Made by a program: the position numbers and the translations under genes. A DNA stretch of 64,000 nucleotides. Origin: Gymnogyps californianus. Lineage: Eukaryota; Chordata; Aves; Accipitriformes; Cathartidae. Every line of letters starts with the position of its first letter. Position 1 is the first letter of the stretch. Positions 11,186 to 23,490 of this stretch are shown one piece after another. The notes under the pieces are model-generated. The model was not told the DNA's origin. It saw nothing but the letters and a program-made list of their open reading frames with translations, and made no database searches. The DNA lies in the NCBI RefSeq assembly GCF_018139145.2, contig NC_059471.1, forward strand, positions 81,118,520 through 81,182,519, read 5' to 3'.

Positions 11186-11411
11186 GCAATGTCTGGCGGC
11201 CTCTCTGTCAGGGGGTTCGGTTGGTGTTTTTAAATAGTGACCGCTGTCAGACGTCGTCGGCGTATCTTGTGGGTCTGTGATTCTGACTGCTGTAATGAGT
11301 TCTGTCTTGATGTGGTAATGAGTTATCGTATTCAGTATTCATCTCTCTTGTTTTTGTCACAGTTCTGTATGATTGTCATTTTTGTATTATTTGAAAGTAT
11401 TTCTTCTACAA

Positions 11412-11417
11412 AATAAA
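11412..11417 (+). other. WWC3: Candidate WWC3 polyadenylation signal
   Basis: A canonical AATAAA lies in an AT-rich context and is followed within 35 nt by a T/G-rich element (gagttttgttatatg), as expected for a cleavage site. A second AATAAA at 11572-11577 lacks an equally clear GT-rich downstream element and could be an alternative end. Confidence 0.5.
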
Positions 11418-11440
11418 ATAATTTGCCATAAACAGAAATA

Positions 11441-14400
11441 GAGTTTTGTTATATGTCGAAGTATAAGACATTTTTTGAATGGCTTGTATATGCCACATTC
11501 ATGATGCTTTCGTAAAGAAATTTTGTATTTTGAATAACACTGTCATTTAGGTGAATGTAATGAATTTTCAAATAAAAGTAAGAGAGGAAATCTGTGAAAT
11601 CAGAGATCCTAGAGAGGTTACACTGAAGACCTGAAAGGGATGCAGAGTGTAAGGAATGGCAGGTATGTTCTCCCACGTGCTTATTGCTCATGATAAGCTG
11701 ACAGCTGTATCAGAGGCTCATAGTTGAATATTCCCGGAATTCATGAGTAGCTCCACTTACAATACGTTGAACTGCCTGGTTTTTTCTAACAGAAGTCTGT
11801 ACTTTGTAGATTTGTATTGGAAGTAAGTTGACATTATTGGTTCTGTAGTATCTTTCTTATGACTAATTCCAAGGTGGAAGCCAACCAAATGAATACGAGT
11901 TAACTTTTTTAGGCTGAACTTTATTGCTGCTTTCACAACGGAAGCGTTAAACCTGCAGAACTGCAGAAAGGCCATTTCTCAGTTTCTCTCTGCAGCCCTA
12001 AGCTGCAGGAGCACAGGCAAAATCACAGTACTGACATATGACTCCTGTCTCTGTCCAGTATTGGCAAGGCGTTAAGGGTATGACAGAGTTTAGGTTATTT
12101 TTAAACGGTCTGCTAGAAATAGTCATTTGGAATACCAACCCTCTCTGTCTCACTACGATCAGGATCAACAACAAAAGCTATAATGGGTATGTCGGTATGG
12201 GTTTTCTGTCATAAGAATGAAGTCTTATATGTATTTCTTGCTGCAGTTCTTGTAAGCACTTTGCAAGACTTAAAGGTAAGTGCTGTATAAAAAGAGCAAA
12301 TTTTTTTTAGGAGTTAGATGAACTATGTATTTTGTTTTCAGCGGATGTAAAACTGAAGTTTGAATTTTTAGGGAAGAGGGCACTTTACAGCTTGTTTTGC
12401 ATCCAGTCTCCTTTTTAACTATAGAGTCATATATCTTTGACAGGAGGAAAAACGTATTTACAGAGAGACTTGAGAAACTGCAGGCTAGCAAAAGCAAGAA
12501 CAATCTTTTCCAAAACATCATGTGAAGAGTATTTTCTTTTTCCTGAGACCACTCAATTGACTAAGTATCATTGGAAGAAAATACCAAAGAGTAAAGTTGG
12601 TTTGTTTTTGGAATCTGTATATGTCAATTAAGTGATTTGCCTGCACTTTGGAAAATCTCAGTATTCTTGGAGTTAAAAGCTGCTTAGGAGCTGTTTTCTG
12701 GCTTCTTATGATTTCTAATGATCTCTTAAATTTGAACATATATATTTAGGTTATAGAATCACATTTTCTATAGAGAATTAGGTATTCTGCCCCTTTAGTT
12801 TGTTTGCAGTTAGACCATCCAACTAAAAATACACATTCAGCAGGAGACTCGATGAGTTCAGCTGTGGTAATAGACAAGGAAAAATTAGGAAGTGAATTTA
12901 GGAAAGTCTGTCCAGGAAAAAAAATGGGGGATTTTTTTGGATGGGACCCCAGCGCTCATTTGGTTAGTGCACAAAATTACTGTTCTGTGTCTAGGGCACA
13001 GTGTTTGTGTTACAGTGTGTGTCTTGCGGCACACAAGTTCCCAGGTATAGATGTTTGTGTCTGACCAACTAAATGCTGCTTGCTGTTTTCCATATTTCCC
13101 GCTCAAACTGATTAAGGAAAATTGCAGATAACATCATCAAGAAAATAAAGTGCTCTGTTTGTTTAACTTCCTCCACAGAATTCAGTTGGCCTATTAATAC
13201 TGATTTTAATGGGCGCAAAGAGCAGACACTGGCAGGAAGTTAGGACTTCTGTCCCTTTTCTATGCTGCATTGACATGGTGATAGTAGGCCTGGGGCTGTT
13301 ACTGATCTATGAATGATAGAGAACTGCTGTCTGCAGTGCTGCGTATGAAGGGCATAATCAAATCTCTTCTCTAAAGGCATACTTCTCACTCCAGAAAGGT
13401 GTGGGAACTTCAGGTGAAGCAAGCTTAGGGTTCAAATTTCACAATAAAATCCAATGTGTGGCTTCTGTACGGGGAGTCCATATCTAGAAGTAAGGAGTAC
13501 AGGAACTTTCTTCAGCTTATAGACAAGATTTGGAGGAGTTGTGTAGCCATTCTGAAAAAAAGTTTTGTGCACCCTGTATCAACTGCCTTGCTTTGCTGGG
13601 CCGGGCTGCCTGCTTAGCGCATCCGTAAATACCTGCTCAAACACACTGGGACAAAAAGGTCTTCCAGAACTGCGGTCCTTAGCCTTTGAAGTGAGTGGAA
13701 GTCACGCGTGCGCCTTCAGTCACCCGTGGGTATTTTCATGGGTGCTTGTGCAAGATCTCCCTCTCCCTAGCTGTTGCGTCTGCTTGGTAATACAAAGCAC
13801 ATCCCTGGATACCCTTCAGGGTGAAACCAGTCTGCACAATATTCATATATGGGAAAATGAGCAGTAAGGTGAATGTCCTGAAATAAAACAGCATTGCACG
13901 TGTTCAAACATGTACATGATCTTCACAAAGAACAGTTAAAACCTCTGCCTTGCAGAATGTGATCCTAGTGGCTCATACAAAATTTGTACAATCAGAACTT
14001 TTGAAATTATTATTTTGTTGTAGAACTCAAACACATTGTAGAGTACAATGTTCTTTAAAAAAACGAAACAAAACCCAAACAAACCAAAACCCAATCAAAA
14101 CTCAAAAAACTCCTCAAAAATATGGTTGTGAGATGTAATACACAGTTAACCAAAATGTGAAAGGATAATTGCTTTTTTTTTTTTAAAATAAGACATTTTA
14201 GGATGTTACAGTTTTTAAATATTTGATGGTAAAATTTAAGCAGAAGTTTTGAAAAGGAAAAATAGGCTGGTGTATCGGTGGGGATCTTTCAAGCAGTGAC
14301 AGTCACATTGAAAAGGCAGAAGGCTGCAAGTGGAGTGATGGATGGATGGGGGGAGAATGAAGAAGTGAAGGTAACAGGGATGAAACCTTTGAGGTAAGTT

Positions 14401-17400
14401 TGCAAGCCTTAAATATGGCACAGAAGATGGAGGAAAGTCAGTCTGGATAAGCTTGAAATGGAGCACCGGGAGAAGGAAAAATGCAAGGGATGGTGAAATT
14501 GTGGTTTGTCTCATTTCCAAACTGCTGTGATAACATATTTCATAGAGACGAAAGAAAATACGACACCTGGGCGTTGCTGCAGAGTCAACAGGAATACTTC
14601 TTGGTTTGCATGCAGCATACTTGCTGTGCTTTTTTCTTGTGAAAAGTGTGATCCTTATTGCTGTTGCAACAAAATCCACAAACCCTTTTAAAAATAATTA
14701 GCTCAGGTTAGGGGGCGGGGAGGGGAAAGCAGCACATGTTCTAATGGTGACTGAATAGGTAGGGCAGGGAAAAGAAGCTTGCAGTTTAATCCTGCGGGAT
14801 TACAGACTGGTCCGTCTCCCTCTGGCCCCGTCTCCTATCAGATATCCTATAGACGGAGGATGCAGTCACATGATTGTTACTGCTTCCTCCCCATGACATC
14901 ACTGCTTTTGCAGCCATACCACCCAAGAAAGGATGCTATTAAAATCTTTGGGACTGGGCTAAATGATGTTGCATTGCAGGTAAGCAACATAATTCTTTGA
15001 AAAATTGATTTACCAGTTGCTCTCGTGCTGCCGTCCTAGAGCGCCAGCTCTGTCGGGCAGAGTTTCTGCTGGAAAATAAAGCGGCACGGCTTCTCTGCAA
15101 GCAGAGGGTGTGCAGGTGCAGAGGCTGCCTGCTGGCTCTGTGCTGATCTTCCGGCTGACATCTCCAGTAGAAACGCTGGCAGATGGAGCTTTAAAGCTGA
15201 AGAAGGCCCTTTGTCCCTGTGTTTTGCTATGGCTCCTTCGGGTGTCTGCTGAATTCTGTATTTACGTGAGCAGCCATCATCATCCAGTCGTGCGGAGAGA
15301 GAGCAGCGATACTGTTTTGCTTGCATTCCCTGTTTTGTTTTTTTTTCCCTGGATGCCTAGAGGAAGTTGTTGTTGTCGTACAGATAGATGTGTCTGAGCT
15401 TATAAAGGAATGAGGATTAACTTGCTTAGGGGGTTGGTAGATGGATTTGGGGAAAGGCTTTTGCTTTATTGTTAATTTTTGCTGACATGGTTTGAAAGTA
15501 CCTAGTCCGGCAGGTTTCCTGCATAATTTGCAGGTAGGTTTTGCTTGTCGTCCAACATAAGGATGAAAAATTCTTTTCCAGAAGGAATATACAAGATGGC
15601 AAGCAGATTTTTACTTCTTACACAAAATGCCAATCACCAAAAGGCTGAAAAATCCATGCTAAACTGCTTTTTTGGACTGTTGGTATTGGTATAAGCAAAG
15701 TCCAGAGTCTGTTTTCTTTTCCTGGTGTGGGTGTTTAATTATGCACTCTGTACAAATACATGAAGATGTACATTTGTGGAGAAAAAATGGTGACTCTTCT
15801 GTGGTGGTTTTTTTCAGTATTGCTTTTTTAATATATTTTAGGTTTTTAAAAATTATTTTATTACTTTTTAAAATTATTCTAATACAAATGTTAGAATGCA
15901 AGAAGCTAAATTATTTTTTGAGCTTATACTAGTCAGAAAAATAAAATTATACCTTTTTTTATTTTTTTAAGAATTCTAATAAATAATTCTGTACCTTTGC
16001 CAGAGAACAGGGGATGACTCAGCTGCAGCTTCATCAAGCAGAGAGTCAGGTGACTTTTCACTCCTAGTCTGCAGGAAGTTTACTTATTCTTGAAAATCCT
16101 GTTCTTTGTTTAAATAAATTTTTCCCACTATTGGAAAAATACGAAAATTTGGCAGGCCTAGGGTCTCTGTGTGCTCACCCACACACTCGTGGGGGAGATT
16201 TTGGATCTCCTGTGCTGAAGGAGGTTGTATGTCCTAGTGAAAGATTAATTCTGGTTTCCAGTGATCAGGTATGCAGTAGTGTCAGGATCAGAAAATAAGG
16301 GGCTGGGGGGAAGTATATATTGAAGTATTGAAATGAAGCAAGAAAGGACAACAGTTCTTCAAAACTGAAAAGAAAATAAATTTCAATTTTATTTTTCTCC
16401 AACAGAACCTCTGGGTTTTTTTTTTCCAAGACTGAGCCTCAAAAGCGATAGAAATACAAACCTGTTGCTGTATGAGGTGGCAGGGAGGGTGGCATCCTGA
16501 CGGCGCCTGTGCTGGGTTTATTCTCCTGACTCCTTCTGAAGTCAAGGCTGGGTCAATTCTTTCCAGCACTGGGCGTGAGTTGAGCCGTGCTCTTGCTCAC
16601 CAGGCACACCGAGGCTTGGCTCCTTGCCCACGTGAAGCTCCCAGCAGGGCTGCCACATGTGGGTTTTACAACCGCAGTGGGTTCCCCCCCCCCACCCTAG
16701 GGTCATATTTGAATGCCCTAAGGAAATAGATGCGGGGCGGTGGTTCTCCTGGTCTCCCGATTTGAGTCAGGCATCTTTTGTGCAACAAAAGACAAGGTGA
16801 CAGCCTTAAATGTATGCCGGGGCAACTTAGAAATTAAGGACTTAAGTCCTTTAACAGTTATTTAGTATAAAAGTGTGACCCTGGAAACATCCCCAGCTGG
16901 AGGGCTCTCTGCCCAGCAGCACCAGGGTGCCATGCCCTGGCTCCAACATGTGGCTGCATGGGTGCTCACCCCTGGCGTGCGTCAGGGTCTGCCTTGTAAA
17001 GGCAGTACCTTTTCAAAGGTAGTGGCTGGTGGCTTTTAAACAAGGACTGGAGGAGGAGAAGGGGATGGTGTTGGAGGGGAGCATTTGCCCTGGGGTTGGG
17101 TCCTTCCCATCTGCCTGGAGCGAAGGGGCTCTCTGGAGTGCCGTAACCTCCCGGGTCTGGGAGCTGCTTCATCGTGAAGCTGTTGTTTGTTGGGCTCGAG
17201 GGGAAAGTGAGCGGGATCATGACTGTAGCCCAGTGCTTGTGCAGGGGGAAGGGGGTGGGCTCCCACCCCCCTACCTCACCCACGATTCAGGGCCATCTCG
17301 TGTGTGTTGGTGGTCAGTGTTGTGTCGTGTGAGCCTCTCTCAAGTCTGACCTGCTCCTAGCTCAGCATGGTGCACAGCCCTCAAACAGCGGTGTAGTGCC

Positions 17401-17930
17401 TGTAGGTACCAGTCCTTTTCCAGTCTGCTTTTGCCATCAGGCTGCAACTTGCAGGGTGCCCAAGGGGCGGTGAGTGTGTGTTGATTTTTCCGTCTAGTGA
17501 AATGGGATCAGGTTGTAGACTAGCAGTCTAATTTGTGTGTTTGTGTGCATGCATACACACCAGGTATTGGGTTTTCTCAGATTTCTTCATCTTTATTCCA
17601 GCAGAACCAAAAAAAGCACACACCATCGTTAATGGCAAAAGAGAAACTCTGGCAGGGTTACGGTAGGCTGCTATTCCTAAAACACTTCTAACATGTTGCT
17701 CTCAAACATCACCCCAAGGAAAAGGTTTCCCCATCTTGCAGGTGGGGGAGCTTCCTCTCAGCAGTATGAAGTAACTCGTCTGTAACTGCACAGCCCATCG
17801 GCATCAAACACAGCAGTAAAAACCAGTGCCCGGCGAACAGGAAAACATTACCCTCCATCTGTGTGAAAATGACTCACTGCCTCCACTCAAATCATGAGCA
17901 GTGACATGGTAGAACAGATTAATGGCTTTT
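11441..17930 (+). other. Intergenic, WWC3 to solo LTR
   Basis: No protein-coding gene is recognised. The stretch contains short chance ORFs, a GC-box-like gggggcggggagggg at about 14711-14725 with a mildly CpG-enriched patch at about 15020-15310, and a GC-rich but CpG-poor patch at about 17030-17290. The CLCN4 promoter probably lies somewhere between WWC3 and 27.9 kb, and this stretch is one candidate. Confidence 0.55.
14914..14979 (+). other. Possible CLCN4 noncoding 5' exon (speculative)
   Basis: A pyrimidine tract with acceptor-like cttttgcag ends at about 14913, and a near-consensus donor, cag followed by gtaagc, begins at 14980. A CRE-like tgacatca lies just upstream at about 14896 and a GC-box-like run about 200 bp upstream. 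The interval could instead belong to a first exon without the acceptor. No coding frame is implied. The call rests only on splice-like signals at a suitable distance upstream of CLCN4, so it may be chance. Confidence 0.15.
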
Positions 17931-17935
17931 CTACT
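17931..17935 (+). repeat. Target-site duplication, left (CTACT)
   Basis: Five bases identical to 18531-18535 that immediately precede the LTR boundary. The identity does not extend to a sixth base. Confidence 0.9.
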
Positions 17936-18530
17936 TGTCGTGGTTTAACCCCAGCCAGCAGCTAAGCACCACGCAGCCGCTCCCCCCTCCCCCCTCCCAG
18001 TGGGATGGGGAGGAGAATTGGGAAAAAAAAGTAAAACTCATGGGTTGAGGTAAGAACAGTTCAATAACTAAAGTAAAATAAAATCTAATACTAACAATAA
18101 TAAATAAAAATATAATAATAATTGTAATGAAAAGGAATACAACAAAAAAAGAGAGAAATAACACCCAAGAAAAGACAAGTGATGCACGATGCAATTGCTC
18201 ACCACCCGCTGACCGATGCCCAAGCAGCGATCCGTCCCTCCCGGCCAACTCCCCCCTGTTTATATACTGGGCATGACGTTCCATGGTATGGAATACCGCT
18301 TTGGCTAGTTCAGGTCAGCTGCCCCGGCTCTGCTCCCTCCCAGCTTCTTGCACACCTGCTTGCTGGCAGAGCATGGGAAACTGAAAAGTCCTTGACTTAT
18401 GATAAGCGCTACTTAGCAACAACTGAAACATCAGTGTATTATCAACAGTATTCTCACACTAAATCCAAAACACAGCACTGTACCAGCTACTATGAAGAAA
18501 ATTAACTCTATCCCAGCCAAAACTGGGACA
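17936..18530 (-). mobile_element. Solo LTR of an avian endogenous retrovirus
   Basis: A 595-bp element begins TGTCCCAG and ends CCACGACA on the minus strand, with the retroviral TG...CA ends. It is flanked by perfect 5-bp direct repeats CTACT at 17931-17935 and 18531-18535. A TATA box (tatataaac on the minus strand) lies at about 18258-18267, with an ACGTCA CRE-like site about 10 bp upstream of it. A T/A-rich segment and a G/C-rich tail follow. No gag, pol or env sequence is present on either side, so it is a solo LTR left by LTR-LTR recombination. I recognise the sequence as an abundant LTR type of neoavian birds; the 5-bp duplication suggests a class III (ERVL-like) family, but the exact name needs a repeat-library search. 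Confidence 0.93.
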
Positions 18531-18535
18531 CTACT
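18531..18535 (+). repeat. Target-site duplication, right (CTACT)
   Basis: Five bases that immediately follow the LTR boundary and match the left copy exactly, fixing both ends of the element. Confidence 0.9.
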
Positions 18536-21500
18536 GCAGGTTTATCAGCTTTATTTCAAGCTAAAGGCTTAAAAAGATTTTCAGCGAGAGGTGCGCTTAA
18601 TGCCATTGAACACCCCATTTAAGGGTAGAGCTTTTTAGGAGTAACTATATGCCAGGGCACTTCCCTTCTGACAGTGCAACTCTGTTCTCTCTGAATGTAT
18701 TTGCCTTTTTTGCAGTCCAAGAACCATTTTTTTCCTCCCCTTAATCCTATCTTTTTCTGAGTGAGGAGACAAAGACCAGCACTGGAAACCCAAACCTGGT
18801 GCTGCAAAGCTCAGCCGTGTGTGGCACGAGGAGGAAAACTGTACAGCACCCCTGACCCTTCAGCCCTGGCTTGGAGCTCTGTGGCAGTGAAAACAGCTGC
18901 TCCAGGAGGGAAATTCCCCCTTTTTTGTGAGGAAGGGGACTAGAGGGAAATCAAGAATAGAAACTATACATGCTGCTACACTGGTAGCCTGATTTCCAGT
19001 CTGTCCTGTCTTCTGAAGTTTCGTTTCTTACCCCAGATGCTAAAGGTTATCTGAATTTTATCTAATCAAATCTTGTTTCCTTCAAGAAGCAAGGGCATGT
19101 AGGGTTGATGCAGGCCCACAGGGCTCATCTGCCCAAGCTGATGGGCTGTTAGCAGAGGGGCATCCTTTAATAGACATGTTTCAGCTCCGTTTGAAAAATG
19201 CAGATGGATGTTCCAGAGCCAGCAATGCTTCCCTCCTGCTTTTTCCACAGCCCCGACATCTACGTTAACAACTAAATTTATTGGAGGGACCTTTAAGACT
19301 CGCTGGAAACAGAGACGTGAGTTTAGCATTTTTTTAATGCGGAGCTGATTTTGAGTTATGGGAGTGCAAAAATTCCACTTAGACCTCGCGGGGAAAGAGC
19401 TGGGATTTTTTTTTCCCCTTCCTTTTCTGACATAACTCAGCAGCTGAACTAATTTTGCTCAGACTTTCCAAGAAAACTGGAACAGAGATCAGACACATGA
19501 TATTTCATACCGAAAGGAATTGGTTTCTAAAGGGAGAGTCGTCCCGGGAAGGAGCAGGGAGCAGGATGCTGGGCTGAGCTTCACCCCTCGGAGGAAGAGA
19601 AGCACGGTGACCCAGGGGCCTCCCAGGAGAAGAAAAGGAGAAGAAGGAGTCAGTCCATTGCCAAAGGGTCGGGAAGCCCTGACAGTTATCAGCTCCTGGG
19701 GTGTGCTGGTGCGCCCCATGTTCCCTCCATGCCTCCCTTCGCCTGTGCTCCCGGCCAGCCCTGTTATCTCCTCTGTGCTCGCCCAATGAGCACGTGTGGT
19801 ACTTGAGGAGGGGCAGTCGGAGGCTGTGGTTTGGTCTGGAGGAGCCTTTTGTGCCTCAATTTTCCGCCATTTATCCCAAATGTTCCCTCCTGCCTTCTCC
19901 TTCTGTCCCAGGCCCTCTCCCCTGTGATCTGGTGCCCTGTGTTTTTTGAGCTCTGCTGTGGCTTCATAATTTTTTCCATAGAGGTTACTCAGGGTAAAGC
20001 TGCACATCAAAGACGTGACTGTATTTAGCTTGCCCACACTATCATAGCAGGAAACTCCTTAATATGTGGTGGTGGGGCCATACAGTAAAATGCTGCAATA
20101 TTTTACAGTAATGTTTCTGATACTGCAGCCTGCCTGTGCTTGTGTGGCGGGAGACTGAGGGTTTGCAGTGCTATTTACTCATATATGGAGGCTGCGCAAT
20201 TAGTCCTTGAATTGTAGGAAAGGCATTTGCCAATTTTAATATCCTGTCTTCCCTCTGTATTTTCCCAGTTTAACTATTCTCTGCTTTTTATGTGCCATAT
20301 TATGTTTCCAAAAAAGGCCTGTAACTGGGTTCAGCGTTTTCTTATTTTTCCAGGAGTCTGAACCTTGCTCTGATCCAAGGCCATTTTAACATTTTTTTTT
20401 AAACACCATCGTTAAGACAGAAGGTCAATAAATCAATCAGTTTGTTCAGTCTGAGGCTTCTAAAGTGAATAGTCTTAAATTGCCCATGGATATTTTTCAA
20501 CCTGCAGAAAACCGCCCGTTTAACTCGCCAGTGATTCAGCCTGCTTGCTTTTGCTGAAGACATCTTCCTTGTAAAACCACCTCCCAACAGCATCTCACTT
20601 CTTGTTTAGAAGAATGTTTCATAACTGTTTACTTGCCTCCTACATCCTGTAGGGCACGATGTCACATCGCTGTTTCTAGTTCGTCTTCTCCTACGTGGCG
20701 GGTGGTGGAAGGGGAATTACATCCACCCCCCTTGGCCTTCCTGGCTCCAGGCTAAACAGACCTCGTTCTCCGACCCCTCCCCAAAAGACACATGCCCCTA
20801 ATCATCTCCCTGTACTTTTCATTCATGTCTTTCAAGATGACTCTATTAATAATCTTGCTTGCTGACTTCCTGAGCTATCAGGCCCATTTTCTCTGGCCAG
20901 GTGGTACTGAAGACCTGTGGTGTAACCGTGCTCAGCTCTAGGAACTTTCTCCCTCAGCCTCATCCTCTTACAGCTCTTTCTAAACGCTGACTTCTTCAGC
21001 TCACTCTGTGGGCAGCACTGACCTCCTAATTGCCTGGATTCGAGGCCTGGGTGGAGAATGCGCTGCGTCCATCTCTGCGACTAGGTCTAAATCCCTTCGG
21101 ACAGGGGCTGGATGGATGCTGGCAGAGCACCCAGCTCTCAAGATGAGGTGCCTTTGCTCGACAGATCATGTTGAGCAGTTAACAGCCATGAGGCTGGGGC
21201 ACCATACTTGGCTGTTTTGAGAATATGGTACTAGGAACGGTCAATACAAGTATTAAGGGCATAGAGAGTGGCAAATCATCTGTCAGCACGAAGGGATGAT
21301 CTTCAGTGATGATCGCCAGTTAGTAAACCAGGAAGACTGCATTGTTTGTTATTGGCTACTACGGGAAATAAATCCCAGGGATTTTCACAGCCCCCATGCT
21401 CCTTAATTTGTTCAGTACCTGGTGTCATGTCATGCCATATCAGCACAGCTAATCTGACCAACCATTCAGATCAGTGGTGTGCTCAACCCTGATGGAGTCA

Positions 21501-23269
21501 TGATTGAAATGACCATGAATCACTTCAAAAGCATTGTGGCTGGCGTAGGATCTCCCCTGTTTTATCATTGTATGTACATTGGTACCAGAGCATAGAAAAG
21601 CCCTGAGACTCACTGTATTCTGCTTTTGTGTGTCAGCTAACTCACACCACATTTGGAAGAGATGGAATAGATGATGCTTTGGACGCCGTGGAAAAGTCAC
21701 TCCAAACAAATGTGAATTGAGGAACTTGCAACTGGCCTTTAGGTTTCTGCTTTCTTTCCCCAGCTTCTTGCCAGGTTCACTTCTTTCTTGTGCTACAGCA
21801 GAAGAGTCACTGAAGAGAGGTATGCTTTGCTGCCTGCGTACTGTTATGTTTCACATAGCAACCCCTCCACTACTGTCTTCAAGGAAAACAGCATACAGAT
21901 GAAAGCATGTAGGTGAATGTTCATCTGCTAGAAACATTTGAAGTGTTGAAGTAATTCGGTAACTGTGATCTGTTGAAAGTAACTTGAAACTTCTTGGAAT
22001 TGCATTAAAAAATGTACTGCCTGCCTCAGTGCAATGTGTCCAAATAAAACAGAAAACAGGATGAGGAGAACGTAGCATGGAACTAGCATGTCTAGTAGCA
22101 ATAGGCCAGGGCCAAGACTTTTCCTTTGATGACTGTTCAGCTAGTTGTTTCCCATCAGTATACTTTTCAGCTTCTTTGAACCATGGGATGTTTTGGTCTG
22201 TGCTTGCCATGTCAAATACATTTCAGATCTGATCGGTCAGTCAGTCAACATAATACCTAGAATGTCAATTCACCGATAGAGCTCTTCTAGCTGTGGCTTT
22301 TACATTTGCACATGCTGTAAGAGTGCTATAAAGCTGAGAGGTTGTCAGCATTTCCATTGTAAATGTGATTTATCGATCTTCTATAAAACTTAGCTCCAAG
22401 CTGCAGTGTATCATACAGCTGGTCCCAATCACGTGATGAGTTTACTGACTGTGAGACCTGCAGAAAAAACATGACCTTAAATATGATAATATTTACCTTT
22501 TGGTTCTTTAAAAAAATAACAAAAAGTGAGTAAATGTAACAGAAGAGACCTGCAGTCCATGCAGTACCTGCTGTGCTTGTTGGTGTGTCCCAGCCTGTCA
22601 GGCAGCTCACTGTATTCGTACCCCAGCTTCTGTAGGTTGTTTGCACTAATCTCTTCTTTGTTTTCTTTACATGGGAGGCTTCAGTGATTACTTTAAAATT
22701 ATCAGGCTTCCTACAGTCATCAAGCCTCACAGGCTAATCTTTGGACTTGCTCTTTTGACCCTTACCTCCAGCTGCTCTCATGCAGCATCTCCGATGTTTG
22801 TAGGGCAACACCTCTTTATTTCTGGCTTCAGAATATTGTACACCAAGCATGGCTAGCTGGGAGATCAGGGACTGAACATCAGGTTGACCTGTCCCAAGGT
22901 TTCAGGAAGATACCTAGGGTTATGTGGCAGCCAGGAGAGCCTCTATCAAGAGGCACAATTGCCAGTCTAGCACTGTGACCTCTCTCAGTTTGTGAATTGA
23001 TCCCTGCCAGGACCTTGCTCTGTCTACAGGACTGCAATAGTCTGGCATGGGTCTAAATCCAGGGAAATCTGCTAAGCAGAACCTGCTGAGTTCAGGAGAT
23101 ACGTAGTTCGGTCAGATTTCTTTGTTTCCTCATTCAGTTTTTAGCAAGGACCTGTTTACAATTATTAAAGCAGAGTGTTGACAAAAACGTTCAGTTGTAG
23201 ATATAGTCAGTAAAAATGAGAGCTCACTGTTAAGAGCTGAAGAAGGCTCTCTACTGTATTGCAGGGAAT

Positions 23270-23490
23270 AAAATGGCAGATGTAATTCAAAGTCGATAAA
23301 GGCAAAGCAATGTGGAAAATGTCCCTAAAAGACCACAGAATGATGGGCTCCAAACTGGACGCTGTCTCTCATGGAGCACAGCCTGGAGTCATAGCAAACT
23401 GCTCAGTGAAAATGTTGGATGTCTGCCCTAGGAAAAGCTGGTGGAACGCCAGGAATCATTAGGAAAAGAATAAGGGACTAAGCAGGAAAC
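23270..23490 (+). mobile_element. Ancient CR1/L3-like LINE fragment
   Basis: Ordered similarity, from memory, to the C-terminal reverse-transcriptase region of amniote CR1/L3-type LINEs: atggcagatgtaattcaa, gataaaggcaaagcaatg, gaatgatgggctcc, ggagtcatagcaa, gtgaaaatgttgg, ggaatcattaggaaaagaataag. There are many indels and stops, so this is a fossil. It appears older than the two CR1 tails in and near WWC3. The boundaries are approximate. Confidence 0.6.

Larger units (their letters stand above)
8950..11440 (+). other. WWC3: WWC3 3' untranslated region
   Basis: Noncoding sequence follows the TGA without any plausible further exon. It is AT-rich, with an A-rich/TA-dinucleotide tract at about 9058-9135 and scattered ATTTA elements near its start. 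It contains a CR1 fragment at about 10995-11185. The end is placed about 25 nt beyond the AATAAA at 11412. A length of about 2.5 kb is in the range I expect for WWC3, but the exact end is inferred. An AATAAA-like hexamer at about 9065 could give a much shorter UTR. Confidence 0.6.

Noticed and set aside
14236..14679. 147-codon minus-strand ORF
   Set aside because: The translation is rich in Ser, Pro, His and Phe from a purine-rich strand and lacks any family resemblance.
17030..17290. GC-rich patch as a CLCN4 promoter island
   Set aside because: CpG dinucleotides are sparse despite the GC content, so it does not behave like an unmethylated island.
17931..18505. ORFs of 108 and 117 codons on the two strands inside the LTR
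   Set aside because: They lie within the solo LTR, which is noncoding; no retroviral gene is present.
19489..20037. 182-codon minus-strand ORF
   Set aside because: Low-complexity composition in a GC-rich patch, with no recognisable domain and no splice or promoter support.
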